From assembly GCA_046481785.1 (NCBI GenBank), contig JAWOJF010000119.1:1-26591 (forward strand): a DNA stretch of 26,591 bases, in the 5' to 3' direction. The notes beneath the pieces were generated by a model, which searched no databases, was not told the origin of the DNA, and worked only from the letters and a program-made list of their open reading frames with translations. The stretch is from JAWOJF01 sp046481785. Lineage in GTDB: Bacteria > Bacteroidota > Ignavibacteria > Ignavibacteriales > Ignavibacteriaceae. Every line of letters starts with the position of its first letter. The stretch's first letter is position 1. Positions 1 to 7,649 of this stretch are shown here, one piece after another. Both the position numbers and the translations under genes were made by a program.

Positions 1-457
1 CTATTACAGAGCCGTTAGCCGAGACACTAAAAGCCATAGAACGTACTGAGCCATCCAGATTTCCAACCGGTTTCATTCCGCCGGAATCTGTCCAGATAAA
101 ACCCTGGTAGGAGTCCCAGCCTGAGCCATCAGAATCTCCGTAACCGGCAATTACTTTACCGCCCTCAGACACACTATTAGCCCAGCTTTTAATAAAACCA
201 GAATCAGGGAGATTTCCAAGGCTAATCATTCCTGAAGTCTCTGTCCATAAAAATGCCTGTTCCCCCAAATCTGTAGTACCATAACCAACTATTACAGATC
301 CATCGGGAGAAACACCATTAGCGCAACTTTTAAATGCCCCTCCGGGCAAGTCTCCAAGAGGCTGGAACAGTGCATGCTGCGGATAATTGTTTGAAACCAG
401 AAGCAATAATAATATTGCAGACAGTAAAGTTCTTTTTATGTTTTTCATATTTTTCAT
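1..457 (-). CDS. HAF-repeat secreted protein, 3' end cut by window edge
   Basis: This is a minus-strand reading frame open from an ATG at 457 to the window edge, 152 codons seen. A second in-frame ATG at 448 is an alternative start. The N-terminus is a basic stretch followed by a leucine-rich core ending near N-Y-P-Q, which looks like a signal peptide. After it come about three copies of a roughly 40-residue repeat with the pattern L-G-[DN]-L, then A-N-x-V-S, D-G-x-V-I-x-G-Y-G, and a W-T-[DE] strand. This matches the HAF family of extracellular repeats, thought to form beta-propeller-like folds. The start lies one base after the stop of the PD40 gene upstream of it (TAA, T, ATG), so the two are almost certainly co-transcribed. 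The function is unknown. The frame was translated by hand from the sequence. Confidence 0.8.
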   Translation of the reverse strand, partial: MKNMKNIKRTLLSAILLLLLVSNNYPQHALFQPLGDLPGGAFKSCANGVSPDGSVIVGYGTTDLGEQAFLWTETSGMISLGNLPDSGFIKSWANSVSEGGKVIAGYGDSDGSGWDSYQGFIWTDSGGMKPVGNLDGSVRSMAFSVSANGSVI

Positions 458-458
458 A

Positions 459-1376
459 TTATTTTTTAGTTGCTTTAATAGAGTCAATAATTTCAGCACT
501 TACCCAAAAAACATCTTCGTCGTAATCGGGTGTCCAGCGTGTAAAGAATAAATATTTACCATCTGGTGAAACGGCGGGAAAACGTTCATTAGTTTTTGTA
601 TTTATTGATTCACCTAAATTAATTCGTTCAGTCCAGCGGCCGTCTGCTTTCCTGAAAGAAATATAAAGATCGCCATACTCGTCAACAGGTTTTACACGCA
701 TTGAGGAATATATTAAGTAACTCTCGTCCGGAGCTATAAACGGTGTCCAATTAAGAATATCTCCGCGTACATTAATATTTTCGGGAAGCAATTCTGGTTT
801 AGTGTATTGGCCATTTATAAATATTGACCGGTAAATACCGTAGTTATTCCATAAGCCTGGTTCAGGTGTGTATCCTAAAAAATATAGAGTCCCGCTGCTC
901 GTTACAGAAAGATTGTAAGCAAACTTTAATTCGGGAAACCGGGAAATAAGATCAATCTCTTTAGGCTCGCTCCAGCCATCGTCCTGCTTGTCAGCATAAT
1001 AGGGGTTTTTGCCTTCTTCTGTACTACCGAAATAAAGGCGTTTCCCATCAGGTGAAAATACCGGCCCGCTGCCGTATGGAGTGACCTCCGGTTCAGTCCA
1101 GTTACCCTCAATACGCTGCATAGTCATAACAGAAATAATCCAATTATTTTGATCATCCTGTTTATTTATTTGCCAGAAAACTTCTTTACCGTCCGGAGAA
1201 AAAGCTGGTACACCGTGATTTTGGTATTCGGTTGAAATAATTCCACGGGCAAATACTACCGGTGTATTATCCGGCGGGGTTTGTCCTAAATATTTAAATT
1301 CCTCTGAAAAAAGAGACTGCGGGATTCCTGCTGAAGTGATAAGAATAAAACAAAGCCATGTAAGCCGGGTGGTCAT
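459..1376 (-). CDS. Secreted PD40 (TolB-like) beta-propeller protein
   Basis: The product is 305 residues with an N-terminal hydrophobic segment (about residues 5-20) that reads as a signal peptide. No lipobox cysteine is seen, so it is probably periplasmic or secreted. At least five PD40-type blades are visible, with F-S-P-D-G-K-x-[VL]-[FY]-[FW] or degenerate forms at about residues 57-82, 104-128, 154-183, 211-241 and 266-293. Blades of this type bind ligands or partner proteins, but no catalytic domain is present. It is not Tol-Pal TolB: it is shorter, lacks the TolB N-terminal domain and has no tol or pal neighbours. It sits one base upstream of the HAF-repeat gene and 165 bp downstream of the LytTR regulator, all on the minus strand. 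The specific role is unknown. Confidence 0.8.
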   Translation of the reverse strand: MTTRLTWLCFILITSAGIPQSLFSEEFKYLGQTPPDNTPVVFARGIISTEYQNHGVPAFSPDGKEVFWQINKQDDQNNWIISVMTMQRIEGNWTEPEVTPYGSGPVFSPDGKRLYFGSTEEGKNPYYADKQDDGWSEPKEIDLISRFPELKFAYNLSVTSSGTLYFLGYTPEPGLWNNYGIYRSIFINGQYTKPELLPENINVRGDILNWTPFIAPDESYLIYSSMRVKPVDEYGDLYISFRKADGRWTERINLGESINTKTNERFPAVSPDGKYLFFTRWTPDYDEDVFWVSAEIIDSIKATKK

Positions 1377-1541
1377 TTGAATCTCTCCTGATTTGACTGA
1401 TAAATTGGACTACATATTTAAAATATCTCAGTTTATTCCCTTATATTCTAATACGAAGCCTGTATACAATTTATTAATGCTGAGTTGGAGGTTCAAAAAA
1501 CAATTAGTGAAAGGCTGGATAAGTAAGTAAACGGCAGAAGT

Positions 1542-2258
1542 TTACATGTTTTTATTTGTTAAACTATTTCTTAACCCGGATGCAAACCTGCGGCTAATTT
1601 CAATTGAGTTAACACTATCTTTTAACAGAACAAGGCAGGAACCATTATCCCTTTTTTTTATTTCATCAATAAAATTCAGGTTAACTATATAAGAACGGTG
1701 AATCCTTCTGAAGTGGGATTCCGGCAGCAGATCTTCCCATTTTTTAAGTGTCCGGGTAAATACTTTTATACTGCCGTCAGCTAAATGAAGCCTGGAATAA
1801 CAACTATCTGCTTCAATATAAATAATATTTTTTACCTTTATAAAACCCGCCCTGTTACATGAAATAAAGATTTCATCATCAATCGTATACTTGTTCAGCT
1901 CCCGTTCAGATTTATTATTTTCTAAAAGCCGGCAGAGTGTTTTATTAATCCTTTTTGTACTTAAAGGCTTAAGTATATAATCAAGTGCATTTACCTCGAA
2001 TGCCCTTACAGCATACTCATTATATGCCGTAACAAAAACAAGTTTGAAGTTCATTTCAACTTTATCGAGCAGATCAAAACCATTCTCCCCGGAAAGGTTT
2101 ATATCAAGGAAAACTACATCGGGCTTTTGCTCACTTATCAGTTTAACGGCTTCATTTATTCTATATGCTGAACCGACTATTTCAACCGGATAACCCCTGA
2201 GATAAAACTTCAGGTTGTCTATTGCAAGCGGTTCATCTTCTATTATTACAGCAGTCAT
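1542..2258 (-). CDS. LytTR-family response regulator
   Basis: The 238-residue product has a receiver domain at about residues 1-120 and a LytTR DNA-binding domain at about 130-232. In the receiver, the acidic pair is E7/D8, the phospho-acceptor is D52 (in V-F-L-D-I-N), the switch threonine is T77 and the conserved lysine is K97 in L-K-P. The LytTR part shows the typical F-I-S, I-x-Y-I-E-A-D and F-x-R-I-H-R-S-Y-I-V-N signatures. The start lies two bases after the stop of the sensor kinase gene, so kinase and regulator are a translationally linked pair. It presumably activates genes when phosphorylated by that kinase. The target genes cannot be read from this window; the downstream minus-strand propeller genes are candidates by position only. 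Confidence 0.93.
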   Translation of the reverse strand: MTAVIIEDEPLAIDNLKFYLRGYPVEIVGSAYRINEAVKLISEQKPDVVFLDINLSGENGFDLLDKVEMNFKLVFVTAYNEYAVRAFEVNALDYILKPLSTKRINKTLCRLLENNKSERELNKYTIDDEIFISCNRAGFIKVKNIIYIEADSCYSRLHLADGSIKVFTRTLKKWEDLLPESHFRRIHRSYIVNLNFIDEIKKRDNGSCLVLLKDSVNSIEISRRFASGLRNSLTNKNM

Positions 2259-2260
2259 AT

Positions 2261-3289
2261 TTAATAAGATTTTATTACGATTCTGGCCTTAACCCAGCCG
2301 TCATTTTCTGACAATTCAAATTCATGCAAACCCGGGTATAACAGATCAAGACGTTTCTTTATATTCTCTATACCGGTTTTTGTACCAGAGGGTGTAACAC
2401 TAAACTGATCTTCTTTTTTTAGAGTGCCTGAATTTTTAACAACAATGGTTAATGTGCCATTAACTTTTTCTGATCTGACATACAGATGCAGATTTTTATT
2501 TTCAGCCGAAAACCCGTATTTAATTGAATTTTCTACCAAAGGATGAATCAGGAATGAAGGGATTTTTGCATCAAGAGATTTATTATCTATTTCCAAAGAT
2601 ACCTGCAGACGTTCTGCAAATCGTTCCTTCTGAATAGAAAGATATTTTTGTACGGCATCCATTTCTTCTTTTAAAGAAATAAAAACCTGGTTTTTATGTG
2701 ATAGTGTATGCCTGAAAAAATCAGATAACTCGGCAATCATCTCTTTTGCCCTGTCTTTATCCTTTTCAATCATTGATTGAATAGCATTTAAAGAATTAAA
2801 CAGAAAGTGCGGGTTTACCTGGTACTGAAGCATTTTCAACTGCGCCTCATTTGCCAGTGCAGTTGCTTTAAGAGCTTTGTCTTTTTGTTTTTTGTATTCA
2901 GTCCAGTAATAGTTCACAAGAAAAATACATGTTAAATAAAGGTAAAACACAAAATATTTTCGTGTAATATCCAAAAAGAATGTACCGTTCACATAGCTGG
3001 TAGACTCTCCAAGTATGAATATCCTTACAGGCATGCCTATCAGATAAACAAAAGCCGGACCGGAGAAAATTATTAATGTTGAAACTACAACAAATACTTT
3101 TAAGCCTTTGTTTATAGAGTAATTAAATATGAATGCCAGCGGAAACATATAGGCAGCAATAATGAGGGTGTCAAATACAACATAGTTTAAACTACCGGGG
3201 AAATATATATATATATTTAAGGCAACTGGAATCTGGACCAGTAAAGCTCCTATAATCAGTATAGCAGAGTTGCTTAAAAATTTTTTCAT
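2261..3289 (-). CDS. LytS/YehU-type sensor histidine kinase
   Basis: The 342-residue membrane kinase has about four hydrophobic segments (roughly residues 8-30, 36-56, 63-90 and 110-127), then a short charged linker. The His_kinase core contains Q-V-N-P-H-F-L-F-N-S-L-N with phospho-acceptor H161. The HATPase domain has N-box H-P-L-V-E-N-S-I-K-Y-G around N254 and G-box G-T-K-T-G-I-E-N-I around residues 302-310. This is the minimal sensor architecture of the LytS/YehU class, with no recognisable periplasmic or PAS input domain, so the signal is probably sensed in or near the membrane. It is the first gene of a two-gene operon with the LytTR regulator. It is transcribed divergently from uppS across a repeat-bearing intergenic region. 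Confidence 0.93.
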   Translation of the reverse strand: MKKFLSNSAILIIGALLVQIPVALNIYIYFPGSLNYVVFDTLIIAAYMFPLAFIFNYSINKGLKVFVVVSTLIIFSGPAFVYLIGMPVRIFILGESTSYVNGTFFLDITRKYFVFYLYLTCIFLVNYYWTEYKKQKDKALKATALANEAQLKMLQYQVNPHFLFNSLNAIQSMIEKDKDRAKEMIAELSDFFRHTLSHKNQVFISLKEEMDAVQKYLSIQKERFAERLQVSLEIDNKSLDAKIPSFLIHPLVENSIKYGFSAENKNLHLYVRSEKVNGTLTIVVKNSGTLKKEDQFSVTPSGTKTGIENIKKRLDLLYPGLHEFELSENDGWVKARIVIKSY

Positions 3290-3315
3290 CCCCGCTTATT
3301 ACCCCTGTTTATTCT

Positions 3316-3327
3316 TTATCTAGATAA
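3316..3327. promoter_or_regulatory. Perfect 12-bp palindrome upstream of kinase gene
   Basis: The sequence TTATCTAGATAA is its own reverse complement and lies 26 bp upstream of the kinase start codon on the minus strand. Its position fits an operator or a promoter-overlapping site. It could also be chance in AT-rich DNA. It does not resemble the direct-repeat arrangement usual for LytTR regulators. Confidence 0.25.
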
Positions 3328-3421
3328 CACAGTTTACACAGATTTAAGCATATATTCCAGAAAGTAACATCTAACTTAGCTTGCAGTTTTTTCATAATCA
3401 ATAGATTTTAAAATATGGAAG

Positions 3422-3501
3422 AATCTTTCAATCCTTGAATCTTTCAATCTTTCAATCCTTGAATCTTTGAATCTTTCAATCTTTCAATCTTTCAATCTTT
3501 T
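3422..3501. repeat. Tandem octamer repeat, 10 copies
   Basis: Ten contiguous 8-bp units fill exactly 80 bp. The main unit is AATCTTTC (units 1, 3, 4, 7, 8 and 9), with variants AATCCTTG (2 and 5), AATCTTTG (6) and AATCTTTT (10). Because 8 is not a multiple of 3 and no gene spans it, it is a noncoding simple-sequence repeat. It sits about 130 bp from the kinase start and about 160 bp from the uppS start, between two divergent genes, where copy-number change would alter promoter spacing. Confidence 0.9.
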
Positions 3502-3599
3502 ATGACTAAAATTTACCTTTTATTAAACCGGACAGATTTATAATTTTAAATAGTATAAGAACTTAGCTTATATTAAAGCGTCTAATCATCACTAACTTA

Positions 3600-3628
3600 T
3601 TGACATTAAATACTCATAAAGTTAATTT
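3600..3628 (+). promoter_or_regulatory. Possible sigma-70-like promoter for uppS
   Basis: A perfect TTGACA hexamer at 3600-3605 is followed, after a 17-bp spacer, by TAATTT at 3623-3628, which matches the -10 consensus at only three positions. It lies about 32 bp upstream of the uppS start. The -35 is good and the -10 is weak, and this phylum often uses a different primary-sigma consensus, so the call is tentative. Confidence 0.3.
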
Positions 3629-3659
3629 TACACGCTTTAACATTATTTTAGGATAGAAT

Positions 3660-4484
3660 TTGGCTAAAATACAATCCGAATCCGATGCTAAACTACAGAA
3701 AACGCTGAAAGATTCAGGGGAAATTCCTGTCCATATTGCTATAATTATGGATGGAAACGGCCGGTGGGCAAGAAAAAGAGGCCTCCCCAGGGTTGCAGGG
3801 CATAAAAGAGGAGTAGATTCTGTAAGAGATACAGTTGAAGCATGTGCCCAAATAGGTGTAAAATTTTTAACTTTATATACTTTTTCTACGGAAAACTGGA
3901 AGAGGCCCAAAGATGAGGTCTCTACTCTTATGCGGCTTCTTTTAAGGAGTCTTAAAGATGAAACCGATGATCTTCATGAAAATGGCATAAAACTAACTAC
4001 TATAGGGGATATTAAATCGCTTCCGGAAGAAGTTCAGAAACAATTGCAGGAAGCGAAGGAAAAAACTAAAAATAATAGACGAATGACTCTTAACCTTGCC
4101 TTAAGCTATAGCGGCAGATGGGAACTTATTGAAGCAGTAAAAGGTATAGCCGAACAGGTAAAAAAGGGTTATTTGGATATTCCGGATATTAATGATCAGG
4201 TACTGTCTGCTCAATTAACTACTAAAGATATACCGGACCCGGACCTGCTGATCAGAACAAGCGGTGAATTCAGAGTAAGTAATTTTTTACTCTGGCAGAT
4301 TGCTTATACAGAGTTTTTTATTTCAGAAGCTCTTTGGCCTGATTTCAGGCGCAAGCAGTTATATGAAGCAATAAAAAATTTCCAGGGCAGAGAACGAAGG
4401 TTCGGAAAAGTAAGTGAACAAATAAAAAAGAAGAATGGTAAAGGCCTTAAGAATGTTTCAAACCTCCCTAAAGAAATTGCTTAA
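3660..4484 (+). CDS. uppS: Undecaprenyl diphosphate synthase
   Basis: This cis-prenyltransferase condenses isopentenyl diphosphate onto farnesyl diphosphate to make the C55 lipid carrier for peptidoglycan and O-antigen synthesis. The 274-residue product shows the family motifs in order: H-I-A-I-I-M-D-G-N-G-R-W-A with catalytic D31, G-H-K-R-G, Y-T-F-S-T-E-N-W-K-R-P, L-N-L-A-L-S-Y-S-G-R-W, and the C-terminal I-R-T-S-G-E, S-N-F-L-L-W-Q, W-P-D-F and R-x-R-R-F-G blocks. The start is TTG: an in-frame TAG lies two codons upstream, no ATG precedes the D-G-N-G-R-W motif, and an AGGA at 3650-3653 sits six bases before it. The 3' end overlaps the start of bamA. The roughly 20-residue N-terminal extension before the core is dispensable in other members. 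Confidence 0.97.
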   Translation: MAKIQSESDAKLQKTLKDSGEIPVHIAIIMDGNGRWARKRGLPRVAGHKRGVDSVRDTVEACAQIGVKFLTLYTFSTENWKRPKDEVSTLMRLLLRSLKDETDDLHENGIKLTTIGDIKSLPEEVQKQLQEAKEKTKNNRRMTLNLALSYSGRWELIEAVKGIAEQVKKGYLDIPDINDQVLSAQLTTKDIPDPDLLIRTSGEFRVSNFLLWQIAYTEFFISEALWPDFRRKQLYEAIKNFQGRERRFGKVSEQIKKKNGKGLKNVSNLPKEIA

Positions 4485-6957
4485 ATATTTTTTTTCCATA
4501 TTATTACTTTTTTCTATTACATCAGCCTTTGCGCAAAATGCAAGAACAAGTTATAAGATTTTAGGCGTAACTGTTGAAGGAAACAGAACTGCAGATGCAA
4601 ATACAATAACTAACAGCAGCGGACTTAAAATAGGCGACGAAATTCAGATACCCGGTGACCAGACAATAAATGCTATCCGGAACTTATACTCGCTTAATAT
4701 ATTTTCTGATATAAAAATTGAACTTGATAAAGAAGTTCAGGGCGGAGCTTTTTTAATTATAAGGGTTAAGGAATTCCCGCGCATACAGAAGGTTGTTGTA
4801 GAGGGAAATGATGAAATAGATACAGATGATATTGAGGCTAAAATTAATTTTACGCCAGGCCAGGCACTTAAACAACAGGAAGTAGCACGCCTTAAACAGA
4901 GAATTCTTGACCTTTATGAAGAAGAAGGCTTTCTTAATGCACAGGTTGATACAAAAACTTACGACTTCTACCGTGCAGATACTCTTGATGAAATTATTGC
5001 AGTTACATGGCGCAACTCCAAAGATCTCTCCGATGAATACAATACAGAGTATGAGATAGGAACTGAAACTTATACAAATTTCTCGGAGAGACTAAAAGAA
5101 AGAGTTATTGTAAAACTTATTGTTGAAGAAAACGAACAGGTTGTTGTAAGAAAAATAATGTTTACCGGCAACCAGGCCTTTGATGATGACGATCTGAAAG
5201 GCGAGATGGATGAGACGGCAGAATCTAAATGGTGGAAATTCTGGAGCAGTGCCCAGTTTGAGCCGGTTAAATATGAAGAAGATAAGGGACTTATATTAAA
5301 ACACTACCTGAGAAACGGTTACAGGGATGCAGAAATTATTTCTGATACTCTTATATATTCCGGAAATAAAGAAGATTTAACAATACAGATAAATGTATTT
5401 GAAGGCCCTCAGTATAAGATCCGGAATATTGAGTGGGAAGGGAACACAGTTTACCCGGATAACTTTTTAACAGAACAGCTTGAATTTTCCAGGGGTGATA
5501 TTTATAATTATGAAAAGTTTGAACAGAACCTTAGAGGCAATGAAAGACAAACTGATATATCCTCACTTTATCTTGATAACGGCTATTTAACATTTAATAT
5601 AAGGCCTACAGAAGTAAGAGTAGGAGAAGATTCTATTGATGTATTTATAAGAGTTGAAGAAAAAAACCAATTCAGAATAGGCAAAGTAGGTATTACAGGT
5701 AATGACAAAACAAAGGATAAGGTAATAAGAAGAGAGCTATATACTATACCGGGAGATTATTTTAACAGGGCCTTAATGATAAGAAGTGTGCAGCAATTAG
5801 CAAACCTTCAATACTTTAATGTAGAAAAATTATATGGCCCTTCCGGCACAGACATCCAGCTTGAAAATGACAGTACCGTAAATGTTACTTTTGCAGTTGA
5901 AGAAAAATCAAGCGATTATCTTAATGCTTCTGTAGGATATAGTGAGGCTTTCGGATTCAGCGGAGCTGTTGGAGTTACTTTAACTAACTTCTCTATTACC
6001 GAACCTTTTTCTTTAGGCGGCGGACAGGTACTTAGTTTTAACTGGCAATTTGGTGTAGGCAGCCTTTACAGAACATTTTCAGTGGGTTTTACAGAACCCT
6101 GGATGTGGGATACACCAACTTTATTAGGCGTGGAATTATTTGATACACGGCAAAGATATTATTATGACTTAAGACAGTCAGGTGCAACATTAAGGGTGGG
6201 AAGACGCCTAAAATGGCCCGATGATTATTTTTATGTGCAGGGTATGCTGCGATACCAGTACAATGATATTAAAGAGGGAGGTGCTTATTACAGGGAAGGC
6301 AAATATCAGCAGTACACCCTCGGATCAACAATAAGCAGAAGAGATATTGATAATCCTATTTTCCCTTCACAGGGATCATCCGTTACACTGAATGCCGAAA
6401 TTTCAGGCGGACCATTTTTACCCGGAGAAGTAGAATACTGGAAGATGGGATTTAAAGCTGAATGGTATAAAAGGATGTTTGGTACTAACAGGGTAACTCT
6501 TTATACATCCGCTGATTTTGGCTATCTTGATGAATTAGTTGCAGGAACTCCTATAAATCCGTTTGAAAAATTCTTTATGGGAGGGAACGGATTGGTTATT
6601 GCCACAGTACCATTACGTGGATATGATGACAGGTCTATTGGCCCGCTCGATCCTTTTACCGGCGATGCCGTGGGCGGCAATGTAATGGCCAAGTTTACAA
6701 CAGAATTAAGATTTGCAGTTGCAATTGAACCGATTCCTATTTACATGCTTGCATTTGCGGAAGCCGGAAATATATACGAAAGTTTCGGCAAAGCTGATTT
6801 CTTCGATTTAAGAAGGGCTGTAGGTGTCGGTGCAAGAATAATGATCAATCCTATTGGTTTAATAGGATTTGACGTTGGTTATGGTTTTGACAGAAAACTT
6901 GTAACCGGGAGTGATCCCAAATGGTTGTTTCACTTCCAGTTTGGCAAAGGATTTTAA
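4435..6957 (+). CDS. bamA: Outer-membrane protein assembly factor BamA
   Basis: This Omp85 protein inserts beta-barrel proteins into the outer membrane. A signal peptide ends at A-F-A-Q (about residue 34). Five POTRA domains follow, at about residues 39-115, 116-232, 236-324, 325-411 and 412-492, each opening with a V-x-G-N or similar strand. The 16-strand surface-antigen barrel fills about 494-840 and ends in a C-terminal F. The lid-loop motif appears as L-R-G-Y at 727-730. The reading frame opens at ATG 4435, overlapping uppS by 50 bp. An ATG at 4453 is preceded by an AAAGG about eight bases away and gives a more typical signal peptide, so it may be the true start. POTRA 2 and POTRA 3 carry longer insertions than in proteobacterial BamA. 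skp-like chaperone genes follow directly. Confidence 0.96.
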   Translation: MVKALRMFQTSLKKLLKYFFSILLLFSITSAFAQNARTSYKILGVTVEGNRTADANTITNSSGLKIGDEIQIPGDQTINAIRNLYSLNIFSDIKIELDKEVQGGAFLIIRVKEFPRIQKVVVEGNDEIDTDDIEAKINFTPGQALKQQEVARLKQRILDLYEEEGFLNAQVDTKTYDFYRADTLDEIIAVTWRNSKDLSDEYNTEYEIGTETYTNFSERLKERVIVKLIVEENEQVVVRKIMFTGNQAFDDDDLKGEMDETAESKWWKFWSSAQFEPVKYEEDKGLILKHYLRNGYRDAEIISDTLIYSGNKEDLTIQINVFEGPQYKIRNIEWEGNTVYPDNFLTEQLEFSRGDIYNYEKFEQNLRGNERQTDISSLYLDNGYLTFNIRPTEVRVGEDSIDVFIRVEEKNQFRIGKVGITGNDKTKDKVIRRELYTIPGDYFNRALMIRSVQQLANLQYFNVEKLYGPSGTDIQLENDSTVNVTFAVEEKSSDYLNASVGYSEAFGFSGAVGVTLTNFSITEPFSLGGGQVLSFNWQFGVGSLYRTFSVGFTEPWMWDTPTLLGVELFDTRQRYYYDLRQSGATLRVGRRLKWPDDYFYVQGMLRYQYNDIKEGGAYYREGKYQQYTLGSTISRRDIDNPIFPSQGSSVTLNAEISGGPFLPGEVEYWKMGFKAEWYKRMFGTNRVTLYTSADFGYLDELVAGTPINPFEKFFMGGNGLVIATVPLRGYDDRSIGPLDPFTGDAVGGNVMAKFTTELRFAVAIEPIPIYMLAFAEAGNIYESFGKADFFDLRRAVGVGARIMINPIGLIGFDVGYGFDRKLVTGSDPKWLFHFQFGKGF

Positions 6958-6995
6958 TTATTTATTTAACACATTAAATATCAGAGGTAATAGTA

Positions 6996-7514
6996 GTGAA
7001 AAAGTATCTTTTTTTAACAGTTCTTTTAGTAACAGGCTTTTCTTTTGCGCAAAGCCCGCAAAAAATAGGCTATGTTGATTCACAGATAATTCTTACCCAG
7101 CTTCCTGAAGCAATTAAAGCACAGGGAGATCTTGATGCCTTGGCAAACAGATGGAGTGCCCAGGTTGATAGTATGACAAGAGAACTTGAAACAGAATATA
7201 AAGATTATCAGAAACAAGCCGGCACAATGCCTGAAGATAAAAAGGCCACTGTTCAGCAGTCCTTAGTTCAGAAAGAACAGGTTATACAGGAATTCAGAAG
7301 ACAGAAATTTGCTCAGCAGACAGGCGATCTGTACAAAAAACAGGAAGAAATTTTTAATCCTATAAAAGAAAAAATATATAAAGCAATTCAGGAAGTTGCA
7401 CAGGCAGAAGGATTACAGTTTATTTTTGATAAGAGCGGAGACATCATTCTGTTATATGCAGATCCGGCATTTGATATGACTTATCGTGTTATGGATAAAT
7501 TAAAAAGAGGCTAA
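6996..7514 (+). CDS. OmpH/Skp-family periplasmic chaperone, first copy
   Basis: The 172-residue product begins with a clear signal peptide ending F-S-F-A-Q (about residue 19). It continues with K-I-G-Y-V-D-S, the entry strand of the OmpH/Skp family, then a long Gln/Glu/Lys-rich helical section (about residues 45-120) that forms the coiled-coil tentacle. The C-terminal strand region is F-D-K-S-G-D-I-I-L-L-Y-A. Skp trimers hold unfolded outer-membrane proteins in the periplasm before delivery to BamA. The start codon is GTG, with AGAGG at 6983-6987 eight bases upstream. It lies 38 bp after bamA and is followed by a second copy of the same length. The exact client role of each copy is not known. 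Confidence 0.92.
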   Translation: MKKYLFLTVLLVTGFSFAQSPQKIGYVDSQIILTQLPEAIKAQGDLDALANRWSAQVDSMTRELETEYKDYQKQAGTMPEDKKATVQQSLVQKEQVIQEFRRQKFAQQTGDLYKKQEEIFNPIKEKIYKAIQEVAQAEGLQFIFDKSGDIILLYADPAFDMTYRVMDKLKRG

Positions 7515-7525
7515 GATATTTTACT

Positions 7526-7563
7526 GCGCAGAATACCCGGCAGGTATTCAGGGTACTCTGTGC
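7526..7563 (+). terminator. Hairpin between the two skp-like genes
   Basis: The arms at 7526-7538 and 7551-7563 pair over 13 positions with one G-U wobble and one mismatch. An alternative inner hairpin, GAATACC/GGTATTC with loop CGGCA at 7531-7549, competes with it. It begins 12 bases after the first skp stop. Only a T-rich stretch, not a clean T-run, follows, so it could be a leaky terminator, an attenuator or an mRNA-stabilising structure that sets different levels for the two chaperones. Confidence 0.45.
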
Positions 7564-7649
7564 TATTCATTTTAAAGGAGTATTATTGAGATTTTGATAC
7601 GATTTAATAACTGTTATTATTAAATCAACTAATTGATACGGGAACATTT

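Larger units (their letters stand above)
3290..3659. other. Divergent intergenic region, kinase / uppS
   Basis: This 370-bp gap separates the minus-strand kinase operon from plus-strand uppS, so it must hold promoters for both directions. It contains a perfect 12-bp palindrome near the kinase start, a ten-copy 8-bp tandem repeat in the middle, and a TTGACA hexamer on the uppS side; these have their own entries. No open frame with coding character was seen in it. Confidence 0.8.

Noticed and set aside
334..525. Plus-strand 63-residue frame
   Set aside because: It lies antisense to the HAF-repeat and PD40 genes, whose frames have clear signal peptides and repeats.
459..1376. TolB of the Tol-Pal system
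   Set aside because: There is no TolB N-terminal domain, the number and spacing of blades differ, and no tolQ, tolR, tolA or pal neighbours are present.
3329..3337. LytTR-type binding box ACAGTTTAC upstream of the kinase
   Set aside because: Only one near-match was found and no second copy at the usual helical spacing, so autoregulation through this site is not supported.
3422..3501. CRISPR-like array
   Set aside because: The units are 8 bp and contiguous with no spacers, so it is a simple tandem repeat. No cas genes are present.
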